Shown here in pieces: positions 23,963 through 33,160 of a DNA stretch of 49,557 nt. Source of the DNA: Thermoplasmata archaeon. GTDB lineage: Archaea; Thermoplasmatota; Thermoplasmata; Thermoplasmatales; GCA-001856825. The notes beneath the pieces were generated by a model. The model worked only from the letters and a program-made list of their open reading frames with translations, was not told the DNA's origin and did no database searches. Each line of letters begins with the position of its first letter. Positions within the stretch are counted from its first letter, which is position 1. The position numbers were made by a program, and so were the translations under genes. Where the stretch lies: contig JAJZYX010000007.1 of NCBI GenBank assembly GCA_021797855.1, positions 1 to 49,557 of the forward strand, given 5' to 3'.

Positions 23963-26089
23963 ATGAGCTCAAACAATCTTCGCGAATTTGAAAACAGGTT
24001 GCACTGGCCGTCCATCATCATTGACTCACTGAAAAGGTTAAACCCCTACATTCTGAGAAACAATCCTGTGATGTTCGTAACGGAGCTCACGTTTTTCATA
24101 GTGCTCGTAATGGCAGTTCATCCAAGTCTCATTCCCGTGGTTTCAAACCCTTCGGAGAGAATATTTTACTGGGAAGTGGCCTTGATCCTGATAATCACCG
24201 TATGGTTCAGCACCCTGTCGGATTCCATAGCTGAGGCGCAGATACGCATCACAGCCTCGAGTCTCAGGAAGATGAAGGAGCAGACGACCGCCAAGAGGCT
24301 GAACTCATCCAACAGGAAGAATTACGAGGTCATTCCGGCGGAACAGCTCAAAAAGGGCGATATAATCCTAGTGGAGCATGGGGACAGAGTGCCAATAGAC
24401 TCCGAGGTCATGGAGGGAATTGCTATGGTTGACGAATCCCTACTTACCGGGGAATCTGCAAACGTGAGGAAATCTGTAGGGTCTACCCTCCTGGGTGGCT
24501 CTGTCGTGACCAGCGACAGCCTTGTAGCAAGGGTCTCGGTCAATCCTGATGAAACCTACGTCAGCAAGCTGATAAGTCTCGTTGAGTCTTCCTCAAGGCC
24601 AAAGACCCCCAATGAAATGGCGCTGACCATTCTCATCACCGGCTTCACTGCCATCTTCACAATAATAATCGTCGCCCTCCTCTTCCTTGGGATCACTCTG
24701 CGTCTGGGGATAGACCTGGCCGTTGTTATAGCCCTCTACGTCTGCCTACTTCCAACAACTATAGGGGCCCTCCTGCCGGCGATAGGGATCTCGGGTATAA
24801 ACAGGATGTCCGTCAGGAGGATCATTGCGAAATCCGGGAAGGCAATAGAGGCTGCGGGAGATACGGATGCACTCCTTCTCGACAAGACTGGGACCATAAC
24901 TAAAGGGATGAGGAAGGCAGTGAAATTCGTTCCCATAGGGAAGCACACAGAGAGGGAGGTTGGCGAAGCAGCGCTGCTCTCATCCTGGGACGACGACACG
25001 CCAGAGGGCAAGAGCATTGTGGAACTAGCCTACAACCTCGGTTTCGTTCCTCACGAGTTCAGCACCATAGAGAGGTCTGAGTTCGAGGAATTCAGTGCTG
25101 CGACGCGGAGGAGCAGCATCAGGCTGACGGACGCGCATGAATTCCTCCTCCCAAAGAGTGGAAGGGGGATACTTCAGAGGAAGAGGATAAGACGCAAGTT
25201 CGAGGCCGGGGTCCCATCCTTGGATCTTGAGATAGTGAAAGGCGCACCGGACGCGATTCTCGAGTATGTGAAGAAGAAGCCTGAGGATTTCGATTCCATC
25301 CTAACAAAGATATCGGAGGACGGCGCAACTATAATGGCAGTTGCTGAAGGGGGCGAGGTACTTGGGTTCGTGAAACTAAAGGACGAGGTGAAGCCCGGGG
25401 TGAAGGAGAAGATAAAGTCTCTCAGGGATATGGGGATTGAGGTTGTCATGGTGACTGGTGACCAGCCGCTCACTGCCGGGGTGATTTCCAGGGATGTCGG
25501 GATAGACGACTACATTGCAAAGGCGAGGCCAGAGACAAAGTATGAATTTGTGAAGGAGGAACAGAAGGAAGGAAAGATAGTCTCGATGATAGGTGATGGT
25601 ACCAACGATGCGCCTGCGCTTTCTGCGGCAGATGTCGGTCTAGCGATGGCATCAGGGACGGAGCCCGCAAAGGAGGCCGCAAATATGGTCGATCTCGAAT
25701 CCAACCCTTCCAAGATAATGGACGTGGTAATGCTAGGGAAGCAGATCCTTATGACAAGGGGGACAGTGACGACGTTCAGCATTGCAAACGACATTGCTAA
25801 GTATTTCGTGATTGTCCCCATAATGTTTGCTGCTCTCCCGGAACTTGGGGCTCTCAACCTCCTGCACCTTACCCCTCACATTGCTGTCATTTCAGCCCTC
25901 ATATACAACGCAATAATAATACCCGCTCTCATTCCACTGGCGCTCAGAGGGACTGTATTCAAGCCCACCAGCACAATGCGCATATTCCTAAGGAACGTCA
26001 CGGTCTACGGATTAGGGGGCATAATTCTTCCGTTCATAGCCATAAAGCTCATAGCGGTCCTTATAGCCGTCCTCGGGGTGACCGTATGA
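23963..26089 (+). CDS. kdpB: Potassium-transporting P-type ATPase KdpB
   Basis: The 708-residue P-type ATPase has TGES at 162-165 (actuator), PTTIGALLPA in the membrane core, the phosphorylated Asp307 in DKTGTIT, and the M-I-G-D-G-T-N-D-A-P-A-L hinge. It hydrolyses ATP to drive K+ transfer through KdpA. An insert rich in basic residues (GRGILQRKRIRRKF) lies in the nucleotide-binding domain. It begins 3 bases after kdpA and overlaps kdpC by ATGA. Confidence 0.97.
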   Translation: MSSNNLREFENRLHWPSIIIDSLKRLNPYILRNNPVMFVTELTFFIVLVMAVHPSLIPVVSNPSERIFYWEVALILIITVWFSTLSDSIAEAQIRITASSLRKMKEQTTAKRLNSSNRKNYEVIPAEQLKKGDIILVEHGDRVPIDSEVMEGIAMVDESLLTGESANVRKSVGSTLLGGSVVTSDSLVARVSVNPDETYVSKLISLVESSSRPKTPNEMALTILITGFTAIFTIIIVALLFLGITLRLGIDLAVVIALYVCLLPTTIGALLPAIGISGINRMSVRRIIAKSGKAIEAAGDTDALLLDKTGTITKGMRKAVKFVPIGKHTEREVGEAALLSSWDDDTPEGKSIVELAYNLGFVPHEFSTIERSEFEEFSAATRRSSIRLTDAHEFLLPKSGRGILQRKRIRRKFEAGVPSLDLEIVKGAPDAILEYVKKKPEDFDSILTKISEDGATIMAVAEGGEVLGFVKLKDEVKPGVKEKIKSLRDMGIEVVMVTGDQPLTAGVISRDVGIDDYIAKARPETKYEFVKEEQKEGKIVSMIGDGTNDAPALSAADVGLAMASGTEPAKEAANMVDLESNPSKIMDVVMLGKQILMTRGTVTTFSIANDIAKYFVIVPIMFAALPELGALNLLHLTPHIAVISALIYNAIIIPALIPLALRGTVFKPTSTMRIFLRNVTVYGLGGIILPFIAIKLIAVLIAVLGVTV

Positions 26090-26529
26090 GAGCAGGTGCC
26101 AAGATCTCTCCCGCGATAAGGATGACGCTGATATCCCTTGTAATATGTGGACTGGTATTTCCCATAGTGATGACAGGCATAGGGGAAGTGGCAATGCCGT
26201 GGCAGGCGAACGGGTCGCAGGTATACTACGACGGAAGACCCATAGGTTCTGAGTTGCTTACCCAGGACTTCAGCCTCCCTGTCTTCTTCCATCCGAGGAA
26301 TGACTCTGCCTCAGGGGTAGACCCAGACATAACCATGAGCTCTGCCATCAGCCAGGTCCCGAGGATTCACAATGCCACAGGAATTCCGGAATCATTCTTG
26401 AACGAATCGCTGCAGAAGTACCGTCAGTATACCCTCTTCTTCTTCGGTACGGAATATGTCAATGTTCTGGAAGTCAATCTGTACCTGGTTGAGACCTACC
26501 CTTCAATCTATGCACCATACATTCAGTAG
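26086..26529 (+). CDS. kdpC: KdpC subunit, compact form
   Basis: The 147-residue protein has an N-terminal membrane helix (about 10-30), a P-W-Q-A-N-G-S motif, G-S-E-L-L-T-Q-D-F and FHPRNDSASGVDP, then a C-terminal VNVLEVNLYL match to KdpC. It is about 40 residues shorter than bacterial KdpC; the missing part is the middle of the periplasmic-side domain (after the S-x-x-x-x-D-P segment). KdpC stabilises the KdpA-KdpB assembly. No sensor KdpD or regulator KdpE follows. Confidence 0.93.
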   Translation: MRAGAKISPAIRMTLISLVICGLVFPIVMTGIGEVAMPWQANGSQVYYDGRPIGSELLTQDFSLPVFFHPRNDSASGVDPDITMSSAISQVPRIHNATGIPESFLNESLQKYRQYTLFFFGTEYVNVLEVNLYLVETYPSIYAPYIQ

Positions 26530-26610
26530 CATCCCACTTTCTTTCAACGTTTGTCTCTCAGGGAGAAATGAAAGGTTTAAGTTGTATTTTCGCTGAACCT
26601 CACGGGCACA

Positions 26611-27639
26611 ATGCAAGACGGGGAGGAAGGGTCGAACGTCAAATTCTTTAAGAGGAAGGCAGCAGTAAGGGGCGTTACAACGCTTTCCATTCTTGTAGTT
26701 GCCCTGGCCTTTTATTTCACTACCGACCAGAAGAATTTCATTTCCGACTTACTTCTGGAAATCGCAATCATCATCCCCATGATGTTGTTCTCTTCAATAT
26801 TGACTTACGTCCTCGATGTGAACTACAGGAAGGTTGAAACCAGTCCCCTTATATACTTCAGGAATTCCCTTTACTATCTTGTCATCGCGATGCCATTCTG
26901 GTTGATGTCTATCGCAATAATCCTTTCTTATGGAAGGACGTTCCCGGTGCTGCTATTCCTCAATGCTATACTCCTTGTCACGATGGGCTCGACAGTTGCG
27001 AACGTCAGGGTGAGGGTATGGAAAAGAATGTCAAAGGACATCGAGAACAAGAAGGTGGTCGAAGAGGCCATGGGAATAGCTGGGAAGATGGGCATAGACA
27101 TCTCGGGGTTCAAGGTGGTAGACTGGAGTAAGGCCAAGATTGCCAACGCATTTCAGGCGGGACTACTTCATTACTACGTATTCGTAACCAACTACCTGCT
27201 GGAAAATCTGACAGAGGAAGAGGACGTCGCAATCCTGGCGCATGAAATTGCGCATGCAAAGATGAAGCATCTGAAGAAGACGCTCATCGTTGTAGGAATT
27301 GCCCTTCTTTTAATAGGCAACTCAGCTTTCTCCCTTATTGTTTTCACCATGGGGCTGGGAGTAAAACTCGGGCTTGTTGCGTCTATTGTTCTCTCAATCT
27401 TTATGCCGGGTTATGCTATTCTCCCTTACCTGCAGAGAAGGTTCGAGCGGGAAGCAGACATTGTTGCCGCGAAGTTCACCGACCCGGTTCTGCTTGCCGA
27501 ATCCCTCCTTAAAATTTCAAGGCTGAATCATTCACCCATAAACTTCCCAAGACACTGGAACCTGAGTCATCCAAGCACCTCAGAAAGAGTTGCATATCTG
27601 ACGGATATGAAAGGCTCAAAGGCCAAATTAGGGGAATGA
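26611..27639 (+). CDS. M48 (HtpX-like) membrane zinc metalloprotease
   Basis: The 342-residue protein has membrane helices near 20-38, 47-68, 85-106 and 110-130, then the zinc site HEIAH at 211-215 and the third ligand in READIVAAKF, with two further helices between them. HtpX-type enzymes cut misfolded membrane proteins. It differs from classical HtpX by its long N-terminal four-helix part. A TATA-like element (GTTTAAG) lies about 30-35 bases upstream. It complements LonB in membrane quality control. Confidence 0.92.
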   Translation: MQDGEEGSNVKFFKRKAAVRGVTTLSILVVALAFYFTTDQKNFISDLLLEIAIIIPMMLFSSILTYVLDVNYRKVETSPLIYFRNSLYYLVIAMPFWLMSIAIILSYGRTFPVLLFLNAILLVTMGSTVANVRVRVWKRMSKDIENKKVVEEAMGIAGKMGIDISGFKVVDWSKAKIANAFQAGLLHYYVFVTNYLLENLTEEEDVAILAHEIAHAKMKHLKKTLIVVGIALLLIGNSAFSLIVFTMGLGVKLGLVASIVLSIFMPGYAILPYLQRRFEREADIVAAKFTDPVLLAESLLKISRLNHSPINFPRHWNLSHPSTSERVAYLTDMKGSKAKLGE

Positions 27640-27690
27640 GTAAAAGAGCCACCACGAGATTTAGTCCCGGATATTACTCAGCTGATATGA

Positions 27691-27763
27691 TGCGAGCGCC
27701 GGGATTTGAACCCGAGGCATGAGCTTGGCAAGCTCACGTGTTACCAGGCTACACCACGCTCGC
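27691..27763 (-). tRNA. tRNA-Gly (anticodon GCC)
   Basis: The reverse complement folds with acceptor GCGAGCG/CGCTCGC, anticodon stem TGAGC/GCTCA around loop TTGCCAA (anticodon GCC), T arm CGGGTTCAAATCCCG, discriminator A. There is no intron and no encoded CCA. It is divergent from the next tRNA. Confidence 0.96.
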
Positions 27764-27851
27764 TACGCACCTTATATCTATAATGATAAAAAACTAACTG
27801 ATTGTTATTTTCACTGCCACATGAACCATTGATTCCCATTTACTGCACACC

Positions 27852-27859
27852 TTTTATAA
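27852..27859 (+). promoter_or_regulatory. TATA box of tRNA-Arg(TCG)
   Basis: TTTTATAA lies 21-28 bases before the tRNA 5' end at 27880, the expected archaeal spacing. Confidence 0.6.
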
Positions 27860-27879
27860 CTCATGTTTGATTTAGTTTC

Positions 27880-27954
27880 GGGCCCGTGGGGTAGTTTGGA
27901 TCATCCTTTTGGCCTTCGGAGCCGACGACCCGGGTTCAAATCCCGGCGGGCCCG
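27880..27954 (+). tRNA. tRNA-Arg (anticodon TCG)
   Basis: Acceptor GGGCCCG/CGGGCCC, anticodon stem TTGGC/GCCGA around loop CTTCGGA (anticodon TCG), T arm CCGGGTTCAAATCCCGG, discriminator G. It is intron-less. Its 3' end is the left edge of the A+T-rich island that follows. Confidence 0.95.
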
Positions 27955-27980
27955 TATCGTATAAGGTGGAAGTTCTACAT

Positions 27981-28112
27981 GCGCATGAATAAAAGTTGAA
28001 GTAAGCAAGGAAATCCCTTGTGAGTTTTCCTCTTCACCTTCTTCATCAGATTGTCGTTTTGGAACGCGCCCAATGTATTGCCATAGTAGTATGCCGGTTT
28101 CGGAACTTAAAG
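27981..28112 (-). pseudogene. Possible short protein remnant
   Basis: On the minus strand an open stretch of about 43 codons with no ATG at its head reads A-Y-Y-Y-G-N-T-L-G-A-F-Q-N-D-N-L-M and then a basic stretch, ending at TAG 27981. It looks protein-like but I recognise no family. It may be a decayed gene end or chance. Confidence 0.15.
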
Positions 28113-28192
28113 AAGAATATTCTTCTCCAGACCTCTATAAAACAAAAAAATTCTCCTATGAGGGTGTTATGACGACAAACCGAAATTACTAA

Positions 28193-29593
28193 ATGCATTC
28201 ACAGGTTAAAGAAACGATAGGGGATGTTATAGTGGATGAAAAAGAATTTTATTTCCCGATTAGACATAAAACGGAAAAGTCAAAAGAGATTTGGAGTAAG
28301 AGCCTGAAATATACGCCGTATGGGGTGCATAGCAATTACAGAGCGCTGGACCCGTATCCTATGTATTTTAAAAGTGGAAGGGGTTCCAGAATTACAGACG
28401 TTGACGGAAACAGTTACTTAGACTTCAATATGGCATTCGGTGTTCTCTCGACCGGGCATTCAAACCCACTTCTAATCAACAAGTTGAAGGAGAGATTAGA
28501 GAATGGAACAATACTTGGCTTCGAGTATTATAATTCGTATAAATTAGCCAAGCTTATAACGAGTAGGTTCAGGACGGATAAGGTTAGGTTTTCAACAACT
28601 GGAGGAGAGGCTACTCAGGCAGCAATCAGGTTTGCTCGTTCATTCACAGGAAGAAATAAGATCATAAAATTCGAGGGGTGTTATCACGGTTCGCACGATT
28701 CTTTACTGGTCAGCACGAAGCCATCCTCTGAGAAGGCAGGAGATCCGAAACTTCCTAACAAGGTTCTCTCGGGAACCGGAGTTGTACGGTCCGTTCTAGA
28801 AGATACAGTAGTTCTGCCTTTCAACGATGTTGAAGCTCTCGTTGAAACGTTTAGGCACCAAGGAAATGAAATCGCAGGAGTTATTCTTGAACCGGTTCCT
28901 ATGAACATGGGACTTGTCATTCCAAAGAAGGAATTCCTGCAGACCTTGAGAGAACTCACAAAGGAGTATAACTCAGTCCTTATTTACGACGAAGTGAAAA
29001 CCGGTTCTAAACACTATGGAGGAGCCTCGGAATATTTTAAGATAAGACCTGATTTATTGACATTAGGAAAGGCTATTGGTGGTGGAATCCCAATATCTGC
29101 AGTAACGGGTTCTGAGGAAGTAATGAAAGGAGTAGGACCGGGAAAAACACCTCACGCGGGCACTTTTAACTCTAATCCACTATCAATTGATGCAGGCATA
29201 GTTTGCATGGAAGATATTCTTACGGAAAGGAACCTTAAACAGGCTGAGAAGCTTAGTAGTGAATTGTCCAAAGCATACAGGGATATAATTGAGGATGATG
29301 ACGTTCCGCTGGGCGTTCAAGACTGGAGTTTGAGTGGCTCCATTTACTTTACAAAGAAACAGATACGTAACTGGCGTGATTTTCTCTCAACCAACGTAAA
29401 CCAGTGGTATAGGTACTACTACATGATGGTAGATAACGGTGTAATTCCAGCAGCGCCTGGCCCGGATGAACAATGGACCGTTTCAGTAATGCACACCAAG
29501 CAGGATATCTTAGAGCATATAGAAGCGTTCAAGGACGTGTCAAAGAATTTAAAGCACGTTTCATCCCAACTTCAGATAGAGGAAGCCCTTTAA
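28193..29593 (+). CDS. Class III PLP-dependent aminotransferase (glutamate-1-semialdehyde aminomutase-like)
   Basis: The 466-residue fold-type I enzyme has R-I-T-D-V-D-G-N-S-Y-L-D-F at about 66-78, the E-G-C-Y-H-G-S-H-D cofactor-side motif (161-169), YDEVKTG (265-271) and the PLP lysine K293 in T-L-G-K-A-I-G-G-G. Sequence style is close to HemL, but the Asp-Glu-Val-Lys motif and neighbours (agmatinase-like enzyme, aldehyde dehydrogenase, permease) suggest an omega-aminotransferase acting on putrescine or aminobutyrate. The substrate is not determinable here. A 7-codon frame (ATG 28169 to TAA 28192) ends directly before its ATG. Confidence 0.88.
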   Translation: MHSQVKETIGDVIVDEKEFYFPIRHKTEKSKEIWSKSLKYTPYGVHSNYRALDPYPMYFKSGRGSRITDVDGNSYLDFNMAFGVLSTGHSNPLLINKLKERLENGTILGFEYYNSYKLAKLITSRFRTDKVRFSTTGGEATQAAIRFARSFTGRNKIIKFEGCYHGSHDSLLVSTKPSSEKAGDPKLPNKVLSGTGVVRSVLEDTVVLPFNDVEALVETFRHQGNEIAGVILEPVPMNMGLVIPKKEFLQTLRELTKEYNSVLIYDEVKTGSKHYGGASEYFKIRPDLLTLGKAIGGGIPISAVTGSEEVMKGVGPGKTPHAGTFNSNPLSIDAGIVCMEDILTERNLKQAEKLSSELSKAYRDIIEDDDVPLGVQDWSLSGSIYFTKKQIRNWRDFLSTNVNQWYRYYYMMVDNGVIPAAPGPDEQWTVSVMHTKQDILEHIEAFKDVSKNLKHVSSQLQIEEAL

Positions 29594-29598
29594 TTTTT

Positions 29599-30372
29599 CT
29601 ATCTTTTCTTTTCTTCAGGAAGCTCATACCATCTTACTTTTTCTCCTATCCTTGCTCGCATTTTCCACTTTAATGATTTCTCTGAATTCTCAATGCTTTT
29701 AGTAATTTCTTCAATTTTGGAATTCAAAAGATAGAGGTCCTCATTCACGAATGGCAAGGATTTGGCATACTCCTTCACTTTATTGAGGTTGCTGGTAATT
29801 GTTTTGTAGACCCCCCAGTCATCAGAACAAAGCCTCATTAAGAATTCCTTAGGGCTATAATCTCTCCCACCTTTATCGTTGAGATCGGAATATAGAATTA
29901 GCCTAATAACATCCTTGATGTCCTTTTCATTTATTTCGACTATCTGAAGTTTCGTGAAAAGTAATTCACCCAAGCCTATTGCGTCGTCAAAATAATTTAG
30001 CGTTTCTGATAAGTCAAGCGTGTGACACATCTCAAATTTGTCCAAAAACACGTCTATTACCTCAGAACCCTTCCTGAAAACTAGTCTGCTATCGCCATAC
30101 AACCCGTTAAACCTATCATCGGAAACGTAGCCGCATCTTGAGAGGGTCTCGAAAATTTTCTTCTTCTCCTTTCCCTTTCCAACTATATCGATATCTGCGT
30201 ATTTTCTCTGTAGAAAGTCATATGTTCTACTTACGGACTTATAGTTAGTTCGGTAAAAAATCGCCCAGCCACCTATGAGTTGTATATGTGTGTTTGATTC
30301 CCTCGCATTTCTAATTATGCACTCGCAGTCTTCGCATTTTTGCGCGTATTCGGTATTCATCGTATTAACCAC
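29599..30372 (-). CDS. Nucleotidyltransferase-fold protein
   Basis: The 257-residue protein (GTG 30372; alternative ATG 30360) shows the pol-beta nucleotidyltransferase pattern: G-G-W at 34-36, the metal pair D60/D62 in Y-A-D-I-D-I-V and a third acid D107 in VIDVFLD. The rest is helical with a charged C-terminus. The core resembles AbiEii/MNT-type enzymes, whose members transfer nucleotides to tRNA, proteins or antibiotics. The target is unknown. Its start overlaps the stop of the metallophosphoesterase by one base, so the two are probably made together. Confidence 0.7.
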   Translation of the reverse strand: MVNTMNTEYAQKCEDCECIIRNARESNTHIQLIGGWAIFYRTNYKSVSRTYDFLQRKYADIDIVGKGKEKKKIFETLSRCGYVSDDRFNGLYGDSRLVFRKGSEVIDVFLDKFEMCHTLDLSETLNYFDDAIGLGELLFTKLQIVEINEKDIKDVIRLILYSDLNDKGGRDYSPKEFLMRLCSDDWGVYKTITSNLNKVKEYAKSLPFVNEDLYLLNSKIEEITKSIENSEKSLKWKMRARIGEKVRWYELPEEKKR

Positions 30373-31343
30373 TATCCTGTTATCAGAATTTGATTTAATA
30401 CCTCGTTTCCGTTTAGTAGCACGAGGGCCCCGTGGAGCACGCCCTCAGTGTACTCGCTTCCGGGGTTGATGCATATGGTTTTTCCTATTCTATCAATTCC
30501 TCTTGATTCGTGTATGTGACCGTGCAGGGAAAGAACCGGTTTTCTCTCTTCTATTGCCTTCCTCACAGAAGAGCTTCCGACGTGAACCATGATTTGTTGT
30601 CCTCCGGAACTTGCATAACTAAGGTCCTTCTCAACCTTAGGTGCGAGGTCCAGATTAGTATCTATCGGAGGAGGGTGGTAAGCCATTATAACTTTGTCGT
30701 TCTGATCAACACTGGAAATTTGTTTTTCTATAAGCTTCCATAACTCGTCCTCTTCCACGTCCCTGGGAGCGTGCCAGGGCGTCATATTTGCCTTTGAAAT
30801 CCCTAGAATTTTATAACCGTCTAATTCAGTAATCTTCTCTCCAATATTCGTCGATACGTCGGAGTCAAAAAGGCTTTCAATTCCCTCGAAATCGTCATTA
30901 CCGGCCTCGATATATAATTTGGTCCCTGTAGACCTGAGTCTTTCATTGGCAAGAGAAATCCACTCTCTCACACGATCAAACATGAGCCGTCGGAATAATT
31001 CCGTTTTTTTCTCTTTGTTAGCTGAAATTTCTTCATATTCTGAAGGGTCCATTATCATTGGATAGTAGCCCGTGTTACCCTGAATCTTTATAAATGAGGA
31101 CAACTCTTCTTCCGTTGTTAAGGTCTTTTGCTGCCCAAAATGATTTGTTAGGTATGTTCCGTCAGACCTTCTCACGATAGGAATTATTGCCTTTCCTGTG
31201 ATATCTCCTCCAAAAATGAGTGCATCAGCGTCGTACATTTTCGCAGCATTCAGAAATTTTCTAAAGACAACATTTGATCCATGAAAATCAGATGCAAAAA
31301 GAATCCTAAGGGAAGGTTTTTTCTTCTCTTTCCTTTCAAACAT
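30372..31343 (-). CDS. Calcineurin-like metallophosphoesterase
   Basis: The 323-residue protein has D19-x-H21 (S-D-F-H-G), G-G-D-I (45-48), an A-G-N-D-D block where most family members have G-N-H-D/E, an M-A-Y-H-P-P-P segment and the C-terminal H-G-H-I-H-E. The set of metal ligands is nearly complete; Asn-Asp replacing the usual Asn-His is also seen in some archaeal members. It could hydrolyse a phosphodiester or nucleotide. It is coupled to the nucleotidyltransferase gene downstream, with its own TATA-like element at about 31366-31375. Confidence 0.88.
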   Translation of the reverse strand: MFERKEKKKPSLRILFASDFHGSNVVFRKFLNAAKMYDADALIFGGDITGKAIIPIVRRSDGTYLTNHFGQQKTLTTEEELSSFIKIQGNTGYYPMIMDPSEYEEISANKEKKTELFRRLMFDRVREWISLANERLRSTGTKLYIEAGNDDFEGIESLFDSDVSTNIGEKITELDGYKILGISKANMTPWHAPRDVEEDELWKLIEKQISSVDQNDKVIMAYHPPPIDTNLDLAPKVEKDLSYASSGGQQIMVHVGSSSVRKAIEERKPVLSLHGHIHESRGIDRIGKTICINPGSEYTEGVLHGALVLLNGNEVLNQILITG

Positions 31344-31408
31344 TAAGAAACAAAAGAAAATGTGATAATAAATTTTACTCAGTCTCTCTAATTCATGCCC
31401 AACAGGTG

Positions 31409-32992
31409 TTACTCCGGCGGGATTTCTTTATATGCGTGTGTTATGTTAATCCCCTTCCTTCTATTTACGAAGTACATAGTTACGAATATGATCGCTGCTG
31501 CAATGTAAACCAACCCTAGTGAAATTCCTGTTGTTGCATTTATGGGCATTAAGTAAGAGTTCCACAGACCGATTATACCGTATATGATTCCGGCGAGTGC
31601 GATTATCCCCAGCCAGGTAATCAGTGGAACCCCTGCGATCTTTCTCTTTATTACAAATGAATTGTTATAGAGGTCCTTCCTCCAAAATGGAACCAGAATC
31701 GCAGTAATAGCAGGAATTATGAAGCCGAAATCAAATATTGGGATGATGTCTATGATGGCAGCAGACGGGATGTAAGCATATGCGAGAACACCTATAATCC
31801 CTATTACCCCAACAGTAATAGTAGTAACAAAGGGCGTCTTTGTTCTAAGTGAAACCTTGCTGAAAACCTCCGGCATTGCCCGGTCAAACGACCAGCCAAA
31901 TAGATACCTGGAGGCACCTATCATCGTCGGCACAAAAAAGAGTACATCAGGAAGCCAGAATACAAGAACCCCTAATATCGGTATGATAGGGTTATCGTAG
32001 ACGAGAGAGACGAAGAAGGGAGTATAGGTTCCTATAAATGAAAACGGAAGCGATAGTCCGTTCACATAATTAAATGACCACGCTGTCATGAAAAGCTGAC
32101 CAAACGCGTGAAAAGTTGTGAAGTAAAACGCAAGGTAGAACACCAGTATGAAAGCAAGTGCATATATTATTGCAATCGGCAGTGACTTTCTTACTTGTTT
32201 CATTTCACCAGACCAGTTGGCTGGGAGGGTGTACCAAGTAAAGGCATACCAAGCAATAGGAAGTGCCAGAAGAGTGCTGGATAAATGAGTATTATATAAC
32301 AGACCATTTGACAAAGCTGTAGATATTACTCCCGAATAGGCTCCAGCTCCTCCAAATTTATCGAATGCAGAAACAAAGGTAGAATGAGAGATTGTTGCAG
32401 TTATCCCAAAGAGTATTACAGTAGAAATGACTTCGAGAATACCTGTTATGTAAATCACCCTGAAGGCTGTCCTGGTGGAGACAAATGTGAGCAGTAAAAG
32501 AAATACCAGGATAACAATGATCGCTGATACAACCTCTACATTCAAAGAAAGCATTGTCGATGCTATATTCACCAAAGCACCATTGCTGTACATGAAGCCG
32601 TAGGTGTATATTGCATATGCCAGATATTGGGCTGCAAAAAGGGAATATATCCCCAGACTGAAGACGTAAGCGAAAAATAGGCCGAAAGAGTTGAGGAAAC
32701 CGAGGACTGAGTTCAACCCCCTACTTACAAATACGTAGTCTCCCCCAGACCGAGGCATAGAAATGCCAAAAATCGTATAGACCGCTCCAAGGGCGGCACT
32801 CGGGATAAACATTATAGCTAGTGCAGCATACATATTGGCACCAGGCGTAAGGAACAGAAGGGATATCAGAAATATTGGAACCCCGCCTGTTACCAGGGCA
32901 AAAGTTGCAAAGAAAGAAGAGCCCCCGCTTACGTTTCTTACAAGTCCTGTTGCGTCTCTTACAAATACCTTAACTTCCTCATGTTGGGACAT
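31409..32992 (-). CDS. APC-family amino acid/polyamine permease
   Basis: From ATG 32992 there are 527 residues with about 12-14 hydrophobic helices and an early N-V-S-G-G-S-S-F-F substrate-binding loop plus a later G-I-S-M-P-R-S-G-G-D-Y-V block, both typical of APC transporters. The longer frame to 33052 adds 20 hydrophilic residues; an A+T-rich TTTAAGTA at about -25 of ATG 32992 favours the shorter, leaderless start. Position next to an agmatinase-family gene suggests an amino acid or polyamine substrate; this is inference. Confidence 0.9.
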   Translation of the reverse strand: MSQHEEVKVFVRDATGLVRNVSGGSSFFATFALVTGGVPIFLISLLFLTPGANMYAALAIMFIPSAALGAVYTIFGISMPRSGGDYVFVSRGLNSVLGFLNSFGLFFAYVFSLGIYSLFAAQYLAYAIYTYGFMYSNGALVNIASTMLSLNVEVVSAIIVILVFLLLLTFVSTRTAFRVIYITGILEVISTVILFGITATISHSTFVSAFDKFGGAGAYSGVISTALSNGLLYNTHLSSTLLALPIAWYAFTWYTLPANWSGEMKQVRKSLPIAIIYALAFILVFYLAFYFTTFHAFGQLFMTAWSFNYVNGLSLPFSFIGTYTPFFVSLVYDNPIIPILGVLVFWLPDVLFFVPTMIGASRYLFGWSFDRAMPEVFSKVSLRTKTPFVTTITVGVIGIIGVLAYAYIPSAAIIDIIPIFDFGFIIPAITAILVPFWRKDLYNNSFVIKRKIAGVPLITWLGIIALAGIIYGIIGLWNSYLMPINATTGISLGLVYIAAAIIFVTMYFVNRRKGINITHAYKEIPPE

Positions 32993-33133
32993 CAAAAAAT
33001 TATACTTTCGAATCATACTTAAACATTTCTTTTTGGACTCTATTGCAAGCATTCAGGAAAAAAAATTCTGTCGTCCTGAAGAATGAAGAATTTTTTTCGT
33101 TCAAATAGTCTCCTTATGCATTCATAATATTGA

Positions 33134-33141
33134 TTTTTATA
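33134..33141 (+). promoter_or_regulatory. TATA box of the agmatinase-family gene
   Basis: TTTTTATA is about 23 bases before ATG 33161 and only 2 before ATG 33143, which argues that the downstream ATG is the start of a leaderless transcript. Confidence 0.55.
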
Positions 33142-33160
33142 GATGCAGGAATACCAAAGA

